Shown here: in pieces, positions 1-8,443 of the stretch
How the letters are laid out: each line of letters opens with the position of its first letter
Position numbering within the stretch: position 1 is the first letter of the stretch
Assembly: GCF_900112025.1 (NCBI RefSeq)
Contig: NZ_FOKL01000003.1
Location: 124,001-188,000 of the forward strand
From: Janthinobacterium sp. 344
GTDB taxonomy: Bacteria > Pseudomonadota > Gammaproteobacteria > Burkholderiales > Burkholderiaceae_D
Direction: 5' to 3'
Length of the DNA stretch: 64,000 bases
The notes under the pieces: generated by a model
Seen by the model: the letters and a program-made list of their open reading frames with translations, nothing else
What the model was told of the DNA's origin: nothing
The model's database searches: none
Made by a program: the position numbers and the translations under genes

Positions 1-37
1 AAAAACGGAGTTGCCGCATTGTATGTCAAGAGCGGAA

Positions 38-68
38 ATACTTGCTGTACGGCACGTGCGGCAAGTAT
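38..68 (-). terminator. Possible stem-loop terminator after the DUF4142 gene
   Basis: An 8-base perfect inverted repeat (ATACTTGC at 38-45 and GCAAGTAT at 61-68) encloses a 15-base loop that itself contains the palindrome GCACGTGC. It lies just past the stop of the minus-strand DUF4142 gene, where a terminator is expected. No clear T tract follows, so rho-independent termination is only a possibility. Confidence 0.35.
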
Positions 69-83
69 CCCCCGCGTGGCTGT

Positions 84-635
84 CTATTTCGGCAGTGCCG
101 CCTGCAAGGCATTGGCCATTTCCAGGTGATGTTGCAAAGCTGGCAAAGTCTTGGCGGCAAAGGCCTTGATGTCGGGATCGCTGGCCTTCTGGCTGGCCTC
201 CGTAAACAGTTTCACGGCATCCTTGTGCGCCGCCACGCCGATGCTGGCCGCGTATTCCTTGTCGAACTGCGCGCCTTCCAGCCGGCTCAGCTTGTCGATC
301 TGCGCCTTGTGCCTGGCACCGGGCTGGTCGCTGACCTCGATCTGCTTGCCGCTGGCCAGCTGCTGCAATTCATCGGCCACTTTCGTATGCTCCGTGACCA
401 TGGCGTCGGCGAATTGCTTTACTTCCGCATTGCCGCTCTTGCTTTGCGCCACTTTGCTGGCGGCGATTTCCGTGCTGCCCGCGTCGGCCGCCTTGCTGAG
501 GAATTGCTTGTCGTACGCGCCCGGCGCGGCGGCGGCGAGGCTGTTGATGGCGATGCCGCTGAGCAGCGCCACGGCGGCGCCGATGGCCACGCTTTTCAGG
601 GAAGGCGCACGGGAACTGGTGGTGGAAATACGCAT
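84..635 (-). CDS. DUF4142 family exported protein
   Basis: The product is 183 residues. It opens with a basic, hydrophobic signal-like segment (about residues 1-35) and continues as an alpha-helical DUF4142 domain, recognisable from stretches such as KQFADAMVTEHTK and HHLEMANAL. Family members are small periplasmic or membrane-associated proteins, ferritin-like in helical layout, with no established biochemical role. I chose the start at 635 because AAAGGA stands six bases before that ATG; the in-frame ATG 15 bases upstream has no ribosome binding site. It is a single gene, with a possible hairpin terminator beyond its stop. Family assignment is firm; function is unknown. Confidence 0.85.
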   Translation of the reverse strand: MRISTTSSRAPSLKSVAIGAAVALLSGIAINSLAAAAPGAYDKQFLSKAADAGSTEIAASKVAQSKSGNAEVKQFADAMVTEHTKVADELQQLASGKQIEVSDQPGARHKAQIDKLSRLEGAQFDKEYAASIGVAAHKDAVKLFTEASQKASDPDIKAFAAKTLPALQHHLEMANALQAALPK

Positions 636-740
636 GGAAAATCCTTTCATGTCATGAGTGGTGTTTTCTGCAAGCTGGCGACCATGTTAAGCCGCCAGCC
701 CGCGCACACCCATAGGACAGTCGCGGCCATGACCGTAGGA

Positions 741-1391
741 CTAGTCCTGTCCGCTAACGCACAGTTCTACTTGTTTGAGAGCGAACAAGGCGGCGATGCC
801 GGCATCGCGGCGCCAGCCCGGCATGCCGATGGCCAGCCATTCCGCCATCGCCTCCAAGTGCGCCGGCGCCGAGACGCTGTGCTCGAGCTCATCGAGCACC
901 GTGTCGCGGTCGATGTACAGGCCGTCCAGCCAGGCGTCGAAGGACGGCGCCAGTTCGATGAAGCCGTGGGCGCGCTTGCCCGTCCACTCCGGCAATTCCT
1001 GCACATAGCTCATGACCCGGCCCGCACCTTCCGGCGTCAGGTCCAGGAAGACCATGGAGTTGCCGCCATCGCGGGCGAACGGCAGGATTTTGACGGGCAT
1101 GGCCATGTGCTGGCGCGCCGCGCGCATCTCGCCGATCAGGGTTTCATCGCAGAAATCACCTTCCTCGGCACTGAAAAAGGTATTGAAGCCCATCTTCTCC
1201 ACGCCGCCCTCGCCATCGGGCACGTCGCAGGTGTAGTCGGACCAGGCGCCGTTGGCCACTTGCAGGAAAGCCAGGAAAGCGGGCGGCAGCGGCGCTTCCA
1301 GCAAGGCTTCGATGGCGGCGATCTGCTGCGCGGTGGGTGGCGGCTTGGCGCCGTCGAGCGCCAGGTGGCGGTATCGCGTGTAATAAGTCAT
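741..1391 (-). CDS. SMI1/KNR4 family protein
   Basis: The product is 216 residues and matches the SMI1/KNR4 (SUKH) fold: an N-terminal helix with LEAPLPPAFLAFLQVANGA, a middle portion ending in the FARDGGNSMVFLDL strand pair, and a C-terminal helix around FDAWLDGL. SUKH proteins are often immunity proteins against contact-dependent or secreted nuclease toxins, but many stand alone as housekeeping genes of unknown role. AGGA lies about seven bases before the ATG. The gene begins 12 bases after the MerR regulator stops, so the two are probably co-transcribed. No adjacent toxin gene is seen, which argues against a simple immunity role here. Confidence 0.8.
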   Translation of the reverse strand: MTYYTRYRHLALDGAKPPPTAQQIAAIEALLEAPLPPAFLAFLQVANGAWSDYTCDVPDGEGGVEKMGFNTFFSAEEGDFCDETLIGEMRAARQHMAMPVKILPFARDGGNSMVFLDLTPEGAGRVMSYVQELPEWTGKRAHGFIELAPSFDAWLDGLYIDRDTVLDELEHSVSAPAHLEAMAEWLAIGMPGWRRDAGIAALFALKQVELCVSGQD

Positions 1392-1403
1392 TGATTATCC
1401 TCG

Positions 1404-1787
1404 TTAATTTCTTGCGACGGCCACGCCATCGTCGCAGCCCGTCTCCACCTTGGCCAGCGCATCGACGAGTCCGGCCCGCAGCACGGCCATCGAGCGGGCC
1501 TTGTCGTCGATCTGGGCGATTTTCGTTTCCAGCATGGCCCGCTTGGTTTGCGCATCGAGCGCATTTTCCTGCCACACGGCAATGACTTCGGCGATTTCCT
1601 TCAGGGTAAAACCCAGCGCCTTGGCGTGGCCGATCAGCTCGATGCGGCGCAAGGCCTGCGCCGAATATTCCTTGTAGTTATTCGTCAAACCCGGCTGCGG
1701 CGCCTCGTCCAGCAGCCCCTGGCGCTCGTAGAAGCGCACCGTGTCCTTGCTCACGCCCGTCAGGCGGGTAATTTCTCCGATGCGCAT
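1404..1787 (-). CDS. MerR family transcriptional regulator
   Basis: The 127-residue product begins with the classic MerR winged helix-turn-helix (MRIGEITRLTGVSKDTVRFYERQGLL), followed by the second helix-turn-helix and a long dimerisation coiled coil. The C-terminal effector part is short and the conserved metal-site cysteines of CueR or ZntR are not visible (one Cys only, near the end), so a metal sensor is unlikely. It is divergent from the short-chain dehydrogenase gene, and the gap between them carries a MerR-type spaced promoter. It probably activates that dehydrogenase in response to an organic or redox signal, by analogy with AdhR/NmlR-like regulators; this is inferred. An AGGGGA ribosome site precedes the ATG. 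Confidence 0.88.
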   Translation of the reverse strand: MRIGEITRLTGVSKDTVRFYERQGLLDEAPQPGLTNNYKEYSAQALRRIELIGHAKALGFTLKEIAEVIAVWQENALDAQTKRAMLETKIAQIDDKARSMAVLRAGLVDALAKVETGCDDGVAVARN

Positions 1788-1796
1788 CGATTCCCC

Positions 1797-1828
1797 TTGA
1801 CCGTGGACTAAAGTCGACAGTTTACAGT
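1797..1828 (+). promoter_or_regulatory. MerR-type promoter/operator between the regulator and the SDR gene
   Basis: On the plus strand TTGACC (1797-1802) is followed by a 19-20 base spacer and a TTACAG/TACAGT -10. The spacer contains the near-perfect dyad GTGGACT-AA-AGTCGAC (1803-1818, one mismatch pair). An overlong spacer filled by a dyad is the hallmark of MerR-activated promoters. The promoter would drive the dehydrogenase gene at 1858. Confidence 0.55.
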
Positions 1829-1857
1829 GGATTTCCCTTCACTACGATTCAATTGCC

Positions 1858-2649
1858 ATGACCGCCATCAACTATACCAAGCAGACCGTGCTGATCACGG
1901 GCGCCTCGTCCGGCATCGGCCGCGTCTTTGCGGAAACCCTGGCCGCGCGCGGCGCCCATGTGCTGCTGCTGGCCCGCTCGGGGGCCGTGCTGGAGCAATT
2001 GGCGCGCGATCTTGCCCGGCGTCACGGCATCCGCGCCCATGCGCTGGTGGCCGACCTGAGCCAGCCAGGCGCCGCCGAAGCGGTGCATGCGCAGGCCTGC
2101 GCGCTGGGCATGCCACCCGACGTGCTGATCAACAACGCGGGCTTCGCCACGCATGGCCGCTTTGAGAATATCGCGCTGGCGCGCCAGTCGGCCGAGGTGG
2201 CCGTCAATTGCACGGCCCTGATGGCACTCACGCACCGCGTCTTGCCGCACATGCTGGCGCAAGGACGGGGCGCCATCATCAACGTGGCGTCCACGGCGGC
2301 CCTGCAGCCCGATCCCTACATGGCCGTGTACGGCGCAAGCAAGGCCTTCGTGCTGGCGTTCTCGGAAGCCTTGTGGGCGGAAAACCGCCGGCGGGGCGTG
2401 CGCGTGCTGGCCCTGTGCCCGGGCGCGACGGACACGGCCTTCTTCGACGTGGTGGCCGCGCCGGAGGCGGCCGTGGGCCAGCGCATGGCGCCGCAAGCCG
2501 TCGTCGACGAGGCGCTGCGCGCGCTGGACCGGGGCCGCAGCAGCCACGTGGCGGGCCGCCCCAACCGCCTGCTGGCCTGGCTGCCACGCCTGCTGCCGCG
2601 CCAGACCGTGCTGGGCATCGTGGAAGGCATGCTCAAGCCACGGACGTGA
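1858..2649 (+). CDS. Short-chain dehydrogenase/reductase (classical SDR)
   Basis: The 263-residue product is a classical SDR. The cofactor motif TGASSGIG sits near residues 15-22, the NNAG motif near 91-94, the catalytic Ser in NVASTA near 143, and the YGASK catalytic Tyr/Lys near 156-160. The length is usual for the family. Substrate is not predictable; such enzymes reduce or oxidise alcohols, ketones or acyl groups with NAD(P)H. No strong ribosome site precedes the ATG, but the reading frame upstream leaves no better start. It is divergent from a MerR regulator and a MerR-type promoter lies directly upstream, so induced expression is likely. Its stop is only six bases from the stop of the converging Nramp-like gene. 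Confidence 0.9.
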   Translation: MTAINYTKQTVLITGASSGIGRVFAETLAARGAHVLLLARSGAVLEQLARDLARRHGIRAHALVADLSQPGAAEAVHAQACALGMPPDVLINNAGFATHGRFENIALARQSAEVAVNCTALMALTHRVLPHMLAQGRGAIINVASTAALQPDPYMAVYGASKAFVLAFSEALWAENRRRGVRVLALCPGATDTAFFDVVAAPEAAVGQRMAPQAVVDEALRALDRGRSSHVAGRPNRLLAWLPRLLPRQTVLGIVEGMLKPRT

Positions 2650-2655
2650 TGCGCA

Positions 2656-3945
2656 TCAAAACGCCATGGTGGCGAACATGGCCAGCACGGCCACCGCCAT
2701 GACGGCCGTGCACAGCCAGCCAAGCGCCCGCAGGCGGCGTGAAATGGTGAGCGTGCCCATGATGGCGGGGCGCGAGGCCATGCCCATCATCAAGGCCATG
2801 ATGGGCACGGAAATGACGCCATTGATGACGGCGCTCCAGTACAGGGCCTTGATGGGATTGAGCGGGGTGAAGCACAGCGCCACGCCGATCAGGGTGGCCG
2901 TGACGATGATGCCGTAGAACTTCTTGGCGGCCCGAGGCGCCAGTTCCAGGCTGCTTTTCCAGTGGAAGGCGCCCGCCATGGCGTAGGCGGCCGAGCCGGC
3001 CAGCACGGGAATGGCCAGCAAGCCCGTGCCGATGATGCCCAGGCTGAACAGCGCGAAGGCGAAGTCGCCCGCGATGGGGCGCAGGGCGGAAGCGGCCTGG
3101 GCCGACGTATCGATCTGCGTGATGCCTTGCGCGCCCAGGGTCACGGCCGTCGTCAGCATGATGAAAAAGGCCACCAGGTTGGAAAAGCCCATGCCGATGG
3201 CCGTGTCGAGCTTGATGCGCTGAAATTGCTTGGGCGCCTGTTCCGGCGTGCGGCGCAAGGCTTGCGCGCTGGCATCGGCCTGTAAATCCTCGACTTCCTG
3301 CGACGCTTGCCAGAAAAACAGATAGGGGCTGATCGTCGTGCCGAACACGGCCACGATCATGGTGACGGAAGCGGCCGTCCAGCCCAGCTTGGGCCAGACG
3401 GTGCGCAGCGCCACCTCGCCCCACGGAATGTGCACGGTCAGCACGGTGGCCACATAGGCCAGCAGGCCCAGGGTCAGCCATTTCAGGATGCGCACGTACT
3501 TTTGATACGGAATAAACACTTGCAGCAGCAGCGACAGCAGGCCGAAGCCCAGCGCATACAGGTGGGTGGGGCCGCCGATGATGAGGGTGAGGGCATCGCC
3601 CATGGCGGCCACGTCGGCGGCAATATTGATGACATTGGCCAGCAGCAGCAAGCCGACGATGGCGTACAGCAAGGGACGGGGATAGTGGCGGCGGATATTC
3701 GTCGCCAGCCCGTGCCCGCTGACGCGGCCGATCTTGGCGCTGATCACCTGGATGCCCAGCATCAGCGGATACGTCAGGCACACCGTCCACAGCATGCCGA
3801 AACCGAACTGGGCGCCCGCCTGCGAATACGTGGCGATGCCGCTGGGGTCGTCGTCGGCCGCGCCCGTGATCAGGCCCGGCCCCAGCTTGCCCAGCCAGGT
3901 ATCGGACGGGGCGGGCTTGCCATCGGCGGGCTGGTCGCTGTGCAT
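2656..3945 (-). CDS. Nramp-like divalent metal transporter
   Basis: The 429-residue inner-membrane protein has about eleven hydrophobic helices and Nramp family layout. The metal-site motifs are not canonical: the TM1 motif DPGN is replaced by DPSG (in DDDPSGIATYSQ), and the TM6 motif MPH is replaced by SPY (in TTISPYLFFWQ). Canonical MntH uses those residues for manganese, so this protein belongs to a divergent Nramp-related branch, some members of which move magnesium or other cations; the substrate is uncertain. It starts five bases after the catalase-like gene ends and lacks a good ribosome site, so translation is probably coupled to that gene. The pairing suggests a shared oxidative-stress or metal function. 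Confidence 0.85.
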   Translation of the reverse strand: MHSDQPADGKPAPSDTWLGKLGPGLITGAADDDPSGIATYSQAGAQFGFGMLWTVCLTYPLMLGIQVISAKIGRVSGHGLATNIRRHYPRPLLYAIVGLLLLANVINIAADVAAMGDALTLIIGGPTHLYALGFGLLSLLLQVFIPYQKYVRILKWLTLGLLAYVATVLTVHIPWGEVALRTVWPKLGWTAASVTMIVAVFGTTISPYLFFWQASQEVEDLQADASAQALRRTPEQAPKQFQRIKLDTAIGMGFSNLVAFFIMLTTAVTLGAQGITQIDTSAQAASALRPIAGDFAFALFSLGIIGTGLLAIPVLAGSAAYAMAGAFHWKSSLELAPRAAKKFYGIIVTATLIGVALCFTPLNPIKALYWSAVINGVISVPIMALMMGMASRPAIMGTLTISRRLRALGWLCTAVMAVAVLAMFATMAF

Positions 3946-3950
3946 GCTGT

Positions 3951-5075
3951 CTAACTGGCAGGAAAATGATCGAGATCGCGCGGTTCGCGCACGATGTTGC
4001 CCGTGCGCTCGAAACGGAAGCGGGCCGACATCGCATACGCGGCCTTGCGCACGCGCATGATGGAACCGAGCGGGCGGTGCGCCAGCACGCCATGCCAGGG
4101 GCTGAAGGCCATGCCGTCATCGATGGCGCGCGACAGGGCCTCGCTCCAGCCCGCCTGTGGCGGGGCCGTGATGCGCGCCACGGGCAGGTAGGGGCTGTCC
4201 GCTTCCGGCCAGACGACGGAGGCATCTTCCAGCGGCATGCTGTCGATGTCGCGGCACAGCTGGATGCGCGTTTCCCAGGTGGCCGCGTGGCGGGCAAAGA
4301 AGGCGGCGACGGCCTCGCGCAAGCCGTCGGGCTTGCCATCGAGGTCGACCGGCGCGCCCGTCAATGCCGCCAGTTCCGGCGACACGGGCACCAGCGCCAC
4401 CTTGGCCATGTAGGCGCCATACAGAATGGGCGCCTGGCTGTAGTAGGTTTCGCCCAGCACGTGGGTTTCCGGATGGCCACCGAGGCTTTTCAGGGTGGCG
4501 CTTTCGCCGCCCACCGCTTCGAGCGCCTTTTCCGCGCCCTGCAGCACGGTCGACAGCGCCTGTTTCAGGCGCGGCACCTTGTCTGTCGTGCCGGCCAGCA
4601 ATTTCAAGCTGCCGAGGAATTTTTTCGCCGTCGGTGCAAGGAAGGCGGGACCGTTGACGAGCACGAAATCCTGCGTGCTGGCCGCCGGTTCGCCGTTGTC
4701 CGGCTCCAGGCTGGACAGCTGCGTGCCCGGCACGCCGAGCACTTTGACGGCCATGCCGCGCGGCACGGAGACGTTGTCGTCGAGGATATCGCCAGGAATC
4801 GTCGAGATGCGCATCACCACGTCGTAGGCGCCCGGCGTGCTGAACAGGCCTTGCGCCAGTTCGGGCGCCAGATTGTCCAGCACCTGCAGGCGGCCGCGCA
4901 GCAAGCCGTGGCTCTTGGCGTGCACGCTGCGCGTGGCGTGGCCGGAATCCGCATAGGTGGTGGTGGAAATGCCGCGCAGGGTGTGCAGCAGCTGCGCGCA
5001 CGTCTCCTGCTCGCCTTCCTCCTCGAATTCATAGCGGGTCTCATACGGTATGGGCGGGCGGGGAATGGCGGACAT
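3951..5075 (-). CDS. Catalase-related (SrpA-like) heme peroxidase
   Basis: The 374-residue product is a compact member of the catalase fold, shorter than classical catalases. Diagnostic stretches are RSVHAKSHGLLRG (distal His region), GAYDVVMRISTIPGD and VPRGMAVKVLGVPG. Such proteins decompose peroxides or use them to oxidise organic substrates; many have weak catalase activity. No signal peptide is seen, so it is cytoplasmic. An upstream in-frame start exists at 5150, but the ATG at 5075 is preceded by AAGGAAA and begins the homologous part of the protein. It is the first gene of a two-gene operon with the Nramp-like transporter. Confidence 0.85.
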   Translation of the reverse strand: MSAIPRPPIPYETRYEFEEEGEQETCAQLLHTLRGISTTTYADSGHATRSVHAKSHGLLRGRLQVLDNLAPELAQGLFSTPGAYDVVMRISTIPGDILDDNVSVPRGMAVKVLGVPGTQLSSLEPDNGEPAASTQDFVLVNGPAFLAPTAKKFLGSLKLLAGTTDKVPRLKQALSTVLQGAEKALEAVGGESATLKSLGGHPETHVLGETYYSQAPILYGAYMAKVALVPVSPELAALTGAPVDLDGKPDGLREAVAAFFARHAATWETRIQLCRDIDSMPLEDASVVWPEADSPYLPVARITAPPQAGWSEALSRAIDDGMAFSPWHGVLAHRPLGSIMRVRKAAYAMSARFRFERTGNIVREPRDLDHFPAS

Positions 5076-5402
5076 GGCTTTTCCTTGTGATGGGTGAGTG
5101 TGCACCATCATTGCCGCGAACGCCACAATCTTCCGTTTGCTGCCATACACAGGCGCAAAAATAAGGGCGATGCCACCGTCCGGTGCGGGCAGCCGCCCCG
5201 CGTGGCGTACAGGCCGCGCGGGCGATCAAGGCCACGGCCGCCTCCCGCGGCGCCGTTCCGCGCAGCAAGGCCATGCCGGCGCACGCTTGATATGGCGAAC
5301 TGGGCAATGACGGTTTTCCACTGCGCTGCCGAGTCGGAAGGCAGGGCCAGCCCACAATTCACGGCTTGCCCCTGTCTGGCGATGCCAGAGCCACAATGAA
5401 CC
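5076..5402. other. Intergenic region with no recognised gene
   Basis: This stretch lies upstream of the catalase-like operon and should hold its promoter. Open frames across it on both strands look like composition artefacts. I see no clear RNA gene, terminator or named operator. Confidence 0.5.
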
Positions 5403-6176
5403 CTAGCTGACCTTGTCCGCCACGAAAGCGGCCGTCCGGTAGGGCACGCTGATGCGCTCCTGGCCGCGCAAGGCTGGCTCGGCGGCAATCAGCCCGGCGA
5501 TTTCATCGTCGATGCGCTGGCGTTGCGCGGGCGGCAGGGCGGCGATGAAGCTGGTCGAACGCACCCGGTTGAACAGCACGTCCTCGGGCGTGCCCGTATG
5601 TTCCTGGGAAAAATGCGTTTCCTGCAGCGCCGTGAAGCCCGCGTGGGGAAAGACCTGGCGCCAGGCGCCCGTGTAATAGCGGGGCGTGTCGCCTTCGGCC
5701 TGGTTGACGATGGCGTCCAGCCTGGCCACCCAGGGGATGCTGGCATCGCGCAAATTCCACACCAGGCCCAGCTTGCCGCCCGGTTTCAGCACGCGCAGGA
5801 TCTCGTCGAGCGCGCCGGACGAGGCGAACCAGTGGAATGCCTGCGCGCAGACGACGGCATCGACGCAGGCATCGGGCAGGGGAATGGCGGTGGCCGTGCC
5901 CGCCAAGGCCCGCACTTGCGGCAGGCTGGCAGACAATTTCGCCAGCATGGCCGGCACGGGCTCGACGGCGATGACCGTGGCGCCCGTCTCCAGCAGGCGG
6001 GGCGTGAACTTGCCCGTGCCGGCGCCCAGGTCCAGCACGGTTTTTCCCGGCCCCAGGGCCACAGTGTCCAGCAGCCAGGCGGACACTTCGGGTGGATAGT
6101 CGGGCCGGCCCTTGACGTAGGTATCGGCACCGCTGCCGTAACCGTCGGCGGCCGCGTGATGGATCTGATTACGCAT
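5403..6176 (-). CDS. Class I SAM-dependent methyltransferase (Methyltransf_11 type)
   Basis: The 257-residue product carries methyltransferase motif I as VLDLGAGTGKFTPRL near residue 45, an acidic residue at the end of strand 2 (VIAVEPVPAML), and a motif IV-like segment AVVCAQAFHWF. The FHWF segment is common in the UbiE/tam-like subgroup that methylates small molecules. The substrate is unknown. It is cytoplasmic, of usual length, and transcribed alone between the catalase operon and the cytochrome gene. Confidence 0.85.
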   Translation of the reverse strand: MRNQIHHAAADGYGSGADTYVKGRPDYPPEVSAWLLDTVALGPGKTVLDLGAGTGKFTPRLLETGATVIAVEPVPAMLAKLSASLPQVRALAGTATAIPLPDACVDAVVCAQAFHWFASSGALDEILRVLKPGGKLGLVWNLRDASIPWVARLDAIVNQAEGDTPRYYTGAWRQVFPHAGFTALQETHFSQEHTGTPEDVLFNRVRSTSFIAALPPAQRQRIDDEIAGLIAAEPALRGQERISVPYRTAAFVADKVS

Positions 6177-6235
6177 GCAAGACTCCTGGAATGGTCATTG
6201 GCATGAGCGTAGCAGATTACGCGGCCGATAGCGGC

Positions 6236-8320
6236 TCAGTAGCGCGCATCCTTGGGCTTGCCGCCGTGCGGCCAGTCCTTGACCTTGTCCGGGAAGTCCG
6301 GGCGCGGCATGTGGCTGAAGTACTCGGCCACGTCGACGGCATCCTGGTCGGACAGGCTGCCTTGTCCCAGCGGGAACTTCTGGCCGTGGCCCATCACCAT
6401 ATTCGCCTTGACGAAGCCGGCCGCCGTGTAGGTCCTGGCCATGCCGGCGCCGATATTGAACGAGCGCTCGCCCCACAGCGGCGGGAAGGCCACTTCGCCA
6501 TCGGCGCCCTTGATGCCTTCGCCATTCACGCCATGGCAGACGGAACATTGCTCGGCATACACCTTCTTGCCATTCACGGGATTCGGCAGCAAGCTGCGGT
6601 CGATCTTCGCCACGCCGCGCCCCGGCACCTTGTCGGTCGCTTGCGTGGCGCCCTTCATCCACTCGATGTAGGCGACCATGGCTTGCAGGTCGGGGCCGTC
6701 GGCCGGCAAGGGCTTGCCATGCATGGAACGCTTGAAGCAGCCATTGATGCGTTCGCCCAAGTTGATGACCTTGCCCGCGCGCGGCGCTTCCGCCGGGAAA
6801 AATGCCGCGATGCCCAGGAATGGCGAACCGTTGGCCACCGTGCCGCCATTCAGGTGGCAGCTGCTGCAATTGAGGTCGTTGCCCACGTTGTTCGGCAGGC
6901 GCGCCCGTGTTTCCGTCATCAGCTGCATGCCGTGGATCAATTGCCTGGCGTTGGGATCGGCCATCAGGGCGGCGTAGCGGGGCGTCTCGAAATCGGACTT
7001 GCGCGCGCCGGCCAGCTGGAGCTCCTTGCGCACCTTGGCGATCTGCGCGGGCGTCACGGGCGTGCCCTGGTTGCCCCACTTGCTGCGCACAAAGGTCAGG
7101 ATTTCCGCCAGTTCCCCATTCGACAGCTGGTCGTAGGCGGGCATGCCGAACGAGCGGGGCGAATGCTGCGTCACGGCCGACTGCCAGCCCGTCAGCGCGA
7201 TATGTATGACGCTGGTCGGGTCTTGCGATTGCACGGAATCGTTCTGCGCCAGGGTCGGGAAGATGTTGTCCACGCCGCGCCCGTCGCGGCGGTGGCAGGT
7301 GGCGCAAAATTGCAGGTAGCCCAGGCCGCCACGCGTGTTGTACAGCGCCTGGTCGCTGGCCGCCACCACGGGCGCCGGCGCCTTTTGCGTCACTGGCGCG
7401 CCCGGTTTCGCCGGCAAGCCGTGCAAATAGTGCGCCAGCGCGTTGAGGTCGCCATCCGTGAAGTACTGCGTGCTGTGCGTGATGACTTCCGTCATGCTGC
7501 CCGCCGCCGTGCCGAAACTGTTGCGGCCCGTTTTCAGCAGGCGCACGATTTCCTCCGGCGTCCACAAGTTGCGCAAGTTCACCGCATGCCAGCCGTCAAA
7601 AGTGAAGCCGGACAGGTAATGCTTGCCGCCGCCGCCATCCTGGCCCATGGTTTTTTCCTGGAAGGCCACGCCGCGCGGCGTATGGCAGGAGCCGCAATGA
7701 CCGAGGCCCTGGGCGATATAGCTGCCACGGTTCCACACGGCCGACTTGCTGGCGTCAGGCTTGAACGGCGCGTCATCGAGGAAGACGGCATTCCACAGCG
7801 ACAGGCCCCAGCGCATGCTGAACGGCCATTTCATGTCCGTTGCGCGGTTTGGCTGGGCCACGGGCGCCACGCCGTGCCGCAGGTAGGCGTACAGGGCCTG
7901 CATGTCCTCGGGCGTGATCTTGGCGTAGGAAGGGTAGGGCATGGCCGGATACAGATTGTGCCCGTCCGCCGCCACGCCCTTGCGCATGGCGCGGTCGAAT
8001 TGCGCGAACGAATACGTGCCCAGTCCCGTCTTCGCGTCCGGCGTGATGTTGGTGCTGTAGATGGTGCCGAACGGCGTCTTGAGTTCCAGGCCGCCGGCCA
8101 TGGCGGCGCCGTTCGGGCTGGTATGGCAGGCAACGCAGTCGCCGAGGCGGGCGACATATTCGCCGCGCTTGATCAGGTCGGCGGATGGCGCCGCGGCCAG
8201 GGCCGGCATGGCGCAGAACACCATGCTGATCCAGATGAGCAGTGCCTGCAGCAGCGGAAGTGGCGGGGAAAAACGGCGGCGTGAGCCGGGAGGCAGGATG
8301 GAAGTGAAATTGGCGTTCAT
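6236..8320 (-). CDS. Five-heme c-type cytochrome: alcohol-dehydrogenase cytochrome subunit fused to a TsdA/SoxA-like diheme domain
   Basis: The 694-residue protein has a signal peptide (about residues 1-43, cleavage near ALAAAPS) and five CxxCH heme sites at about residues 62 (CVACH), 208 (CGSCH), 339 (CATCH), 485 (CSSCH) and 591 (CSVCH). The first three and their spacing match the triheme cytochrome subunit of membrane alcohol/gluconate dehydrogenases, which passes electrons from a quinoprotein or flavoprotein to the quinone pool or oxidases. The last two match the diheme unit of thiosulfate dehydrogenase-like proteins. The start has GAGGG ten bases upstream. No dehydrogenase catalytic subunit is adjacent, so the partner and electron donor are unknown. 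The fusion reads straight through without a frameshift. Confidence 0.88.
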   Translation of the reverse strand: MNANFTSILPPGSRRRFSPPLPLLQALLIWISMVFCAMPALAAAPSADLIKRGEYVARLGDCVACHTSPNGAAMAGGLELKTPFGTIYSTNITPDAKTGLGTYSFAQFDRAMRKGVAADGHNLYPAMPYPSYAKITPEDMQALYAYLRHGVAPVAQPNRATDMKWPFSMRWGLSLWNAVFLDDAPFKPDASKSAVWNRGSYIAQGLGHCGSCHTPRGVAFQEKTMGQDGGGGKHYLSGFTFDGWHAVNLRNLWTPEEIVRLLKTGRNSFGTAAGSMTEVITHSTQYFTDGDLNALAHYLHGLPAKPGAPVTQKAPAPVVAASDQALYNTRGGLGYLQFCATCHRRDGRGVDNIFPTLAQNDSVQSQDPTSVIHIALTGWQSAVTQHSPRSFGMPAYDQLSNGELAEILTFVRSKWGNQGTPVTPAQIAKVRKELQLAGARKSDFETPRYAALMADPNARQLIHGMQLMTETRARLPNNVGNDLNCSSCHLNGGTVANGSPFLGIAAFFPAEAPRAGKVINLGERINGCFKRSMHGKPLPADGPDLQAMVAYIEWMKGATQATDKVPGRGVAKIDRSLLPNPVNGKKVYAEQCSVCHGVNGEGIKGADGEVAFPPLWGERSFNIGAGMARTYTAAGFVKANMVMGHGQKFPLGQGSLSDQDAVDVAEYFSHMPRPDFPDKVKDWPHGGKPKDARY

Positions 8321-8394
8321 GATGACCCTCTATTATTGGGGCCAAGCATACGCAATCGCCATCCTCGCGCACATTGGGAGTTTCTTGTGATCAA

Positions 8395-8412
8395 CTAGGT
8401 AATCTTGCCTAG
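8395..8412. promoter_or_regulatory. Dyad upstream of the cytochrome gene, possible LysR site
   Basis: CTAGGT (8395-8400) and GCCTAG (8407-8412) form an imperfect inverted repeat about 75 bases upstream of the cytochrome start and just after the LysR gene. A related CTAG half-site (ACCTAG) recurs in the LysR-amidase gap near 9347-9352. A shared regulator is possible but unproven. Confidence 0.3.
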
Positions 8413-8443
8413 TGTATCAGCACGCAAATTCGGGTAGGAAAGG

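Noticed and set aside
42..1394. A 450-codon open frame on the plus strand.
   Set aside because: It runs antisense through the DUF4142 and SMI1/KNR4 genes and has arginine/glycine-rich shadow composition with no family match.
1404..1787. The MerR gene as the CueR regulator of the cus operon.
   Set aside because: It lacks the metal-binding cysteine pattern and has its own divergent target and promoter 40 kb away.
6191..8284. A 697-codon plus-strand frame.
   Set aside because: It is the antisense shadow of the five-heme cytochrome, whose CxxCH sites and signal peptide define the true gene.
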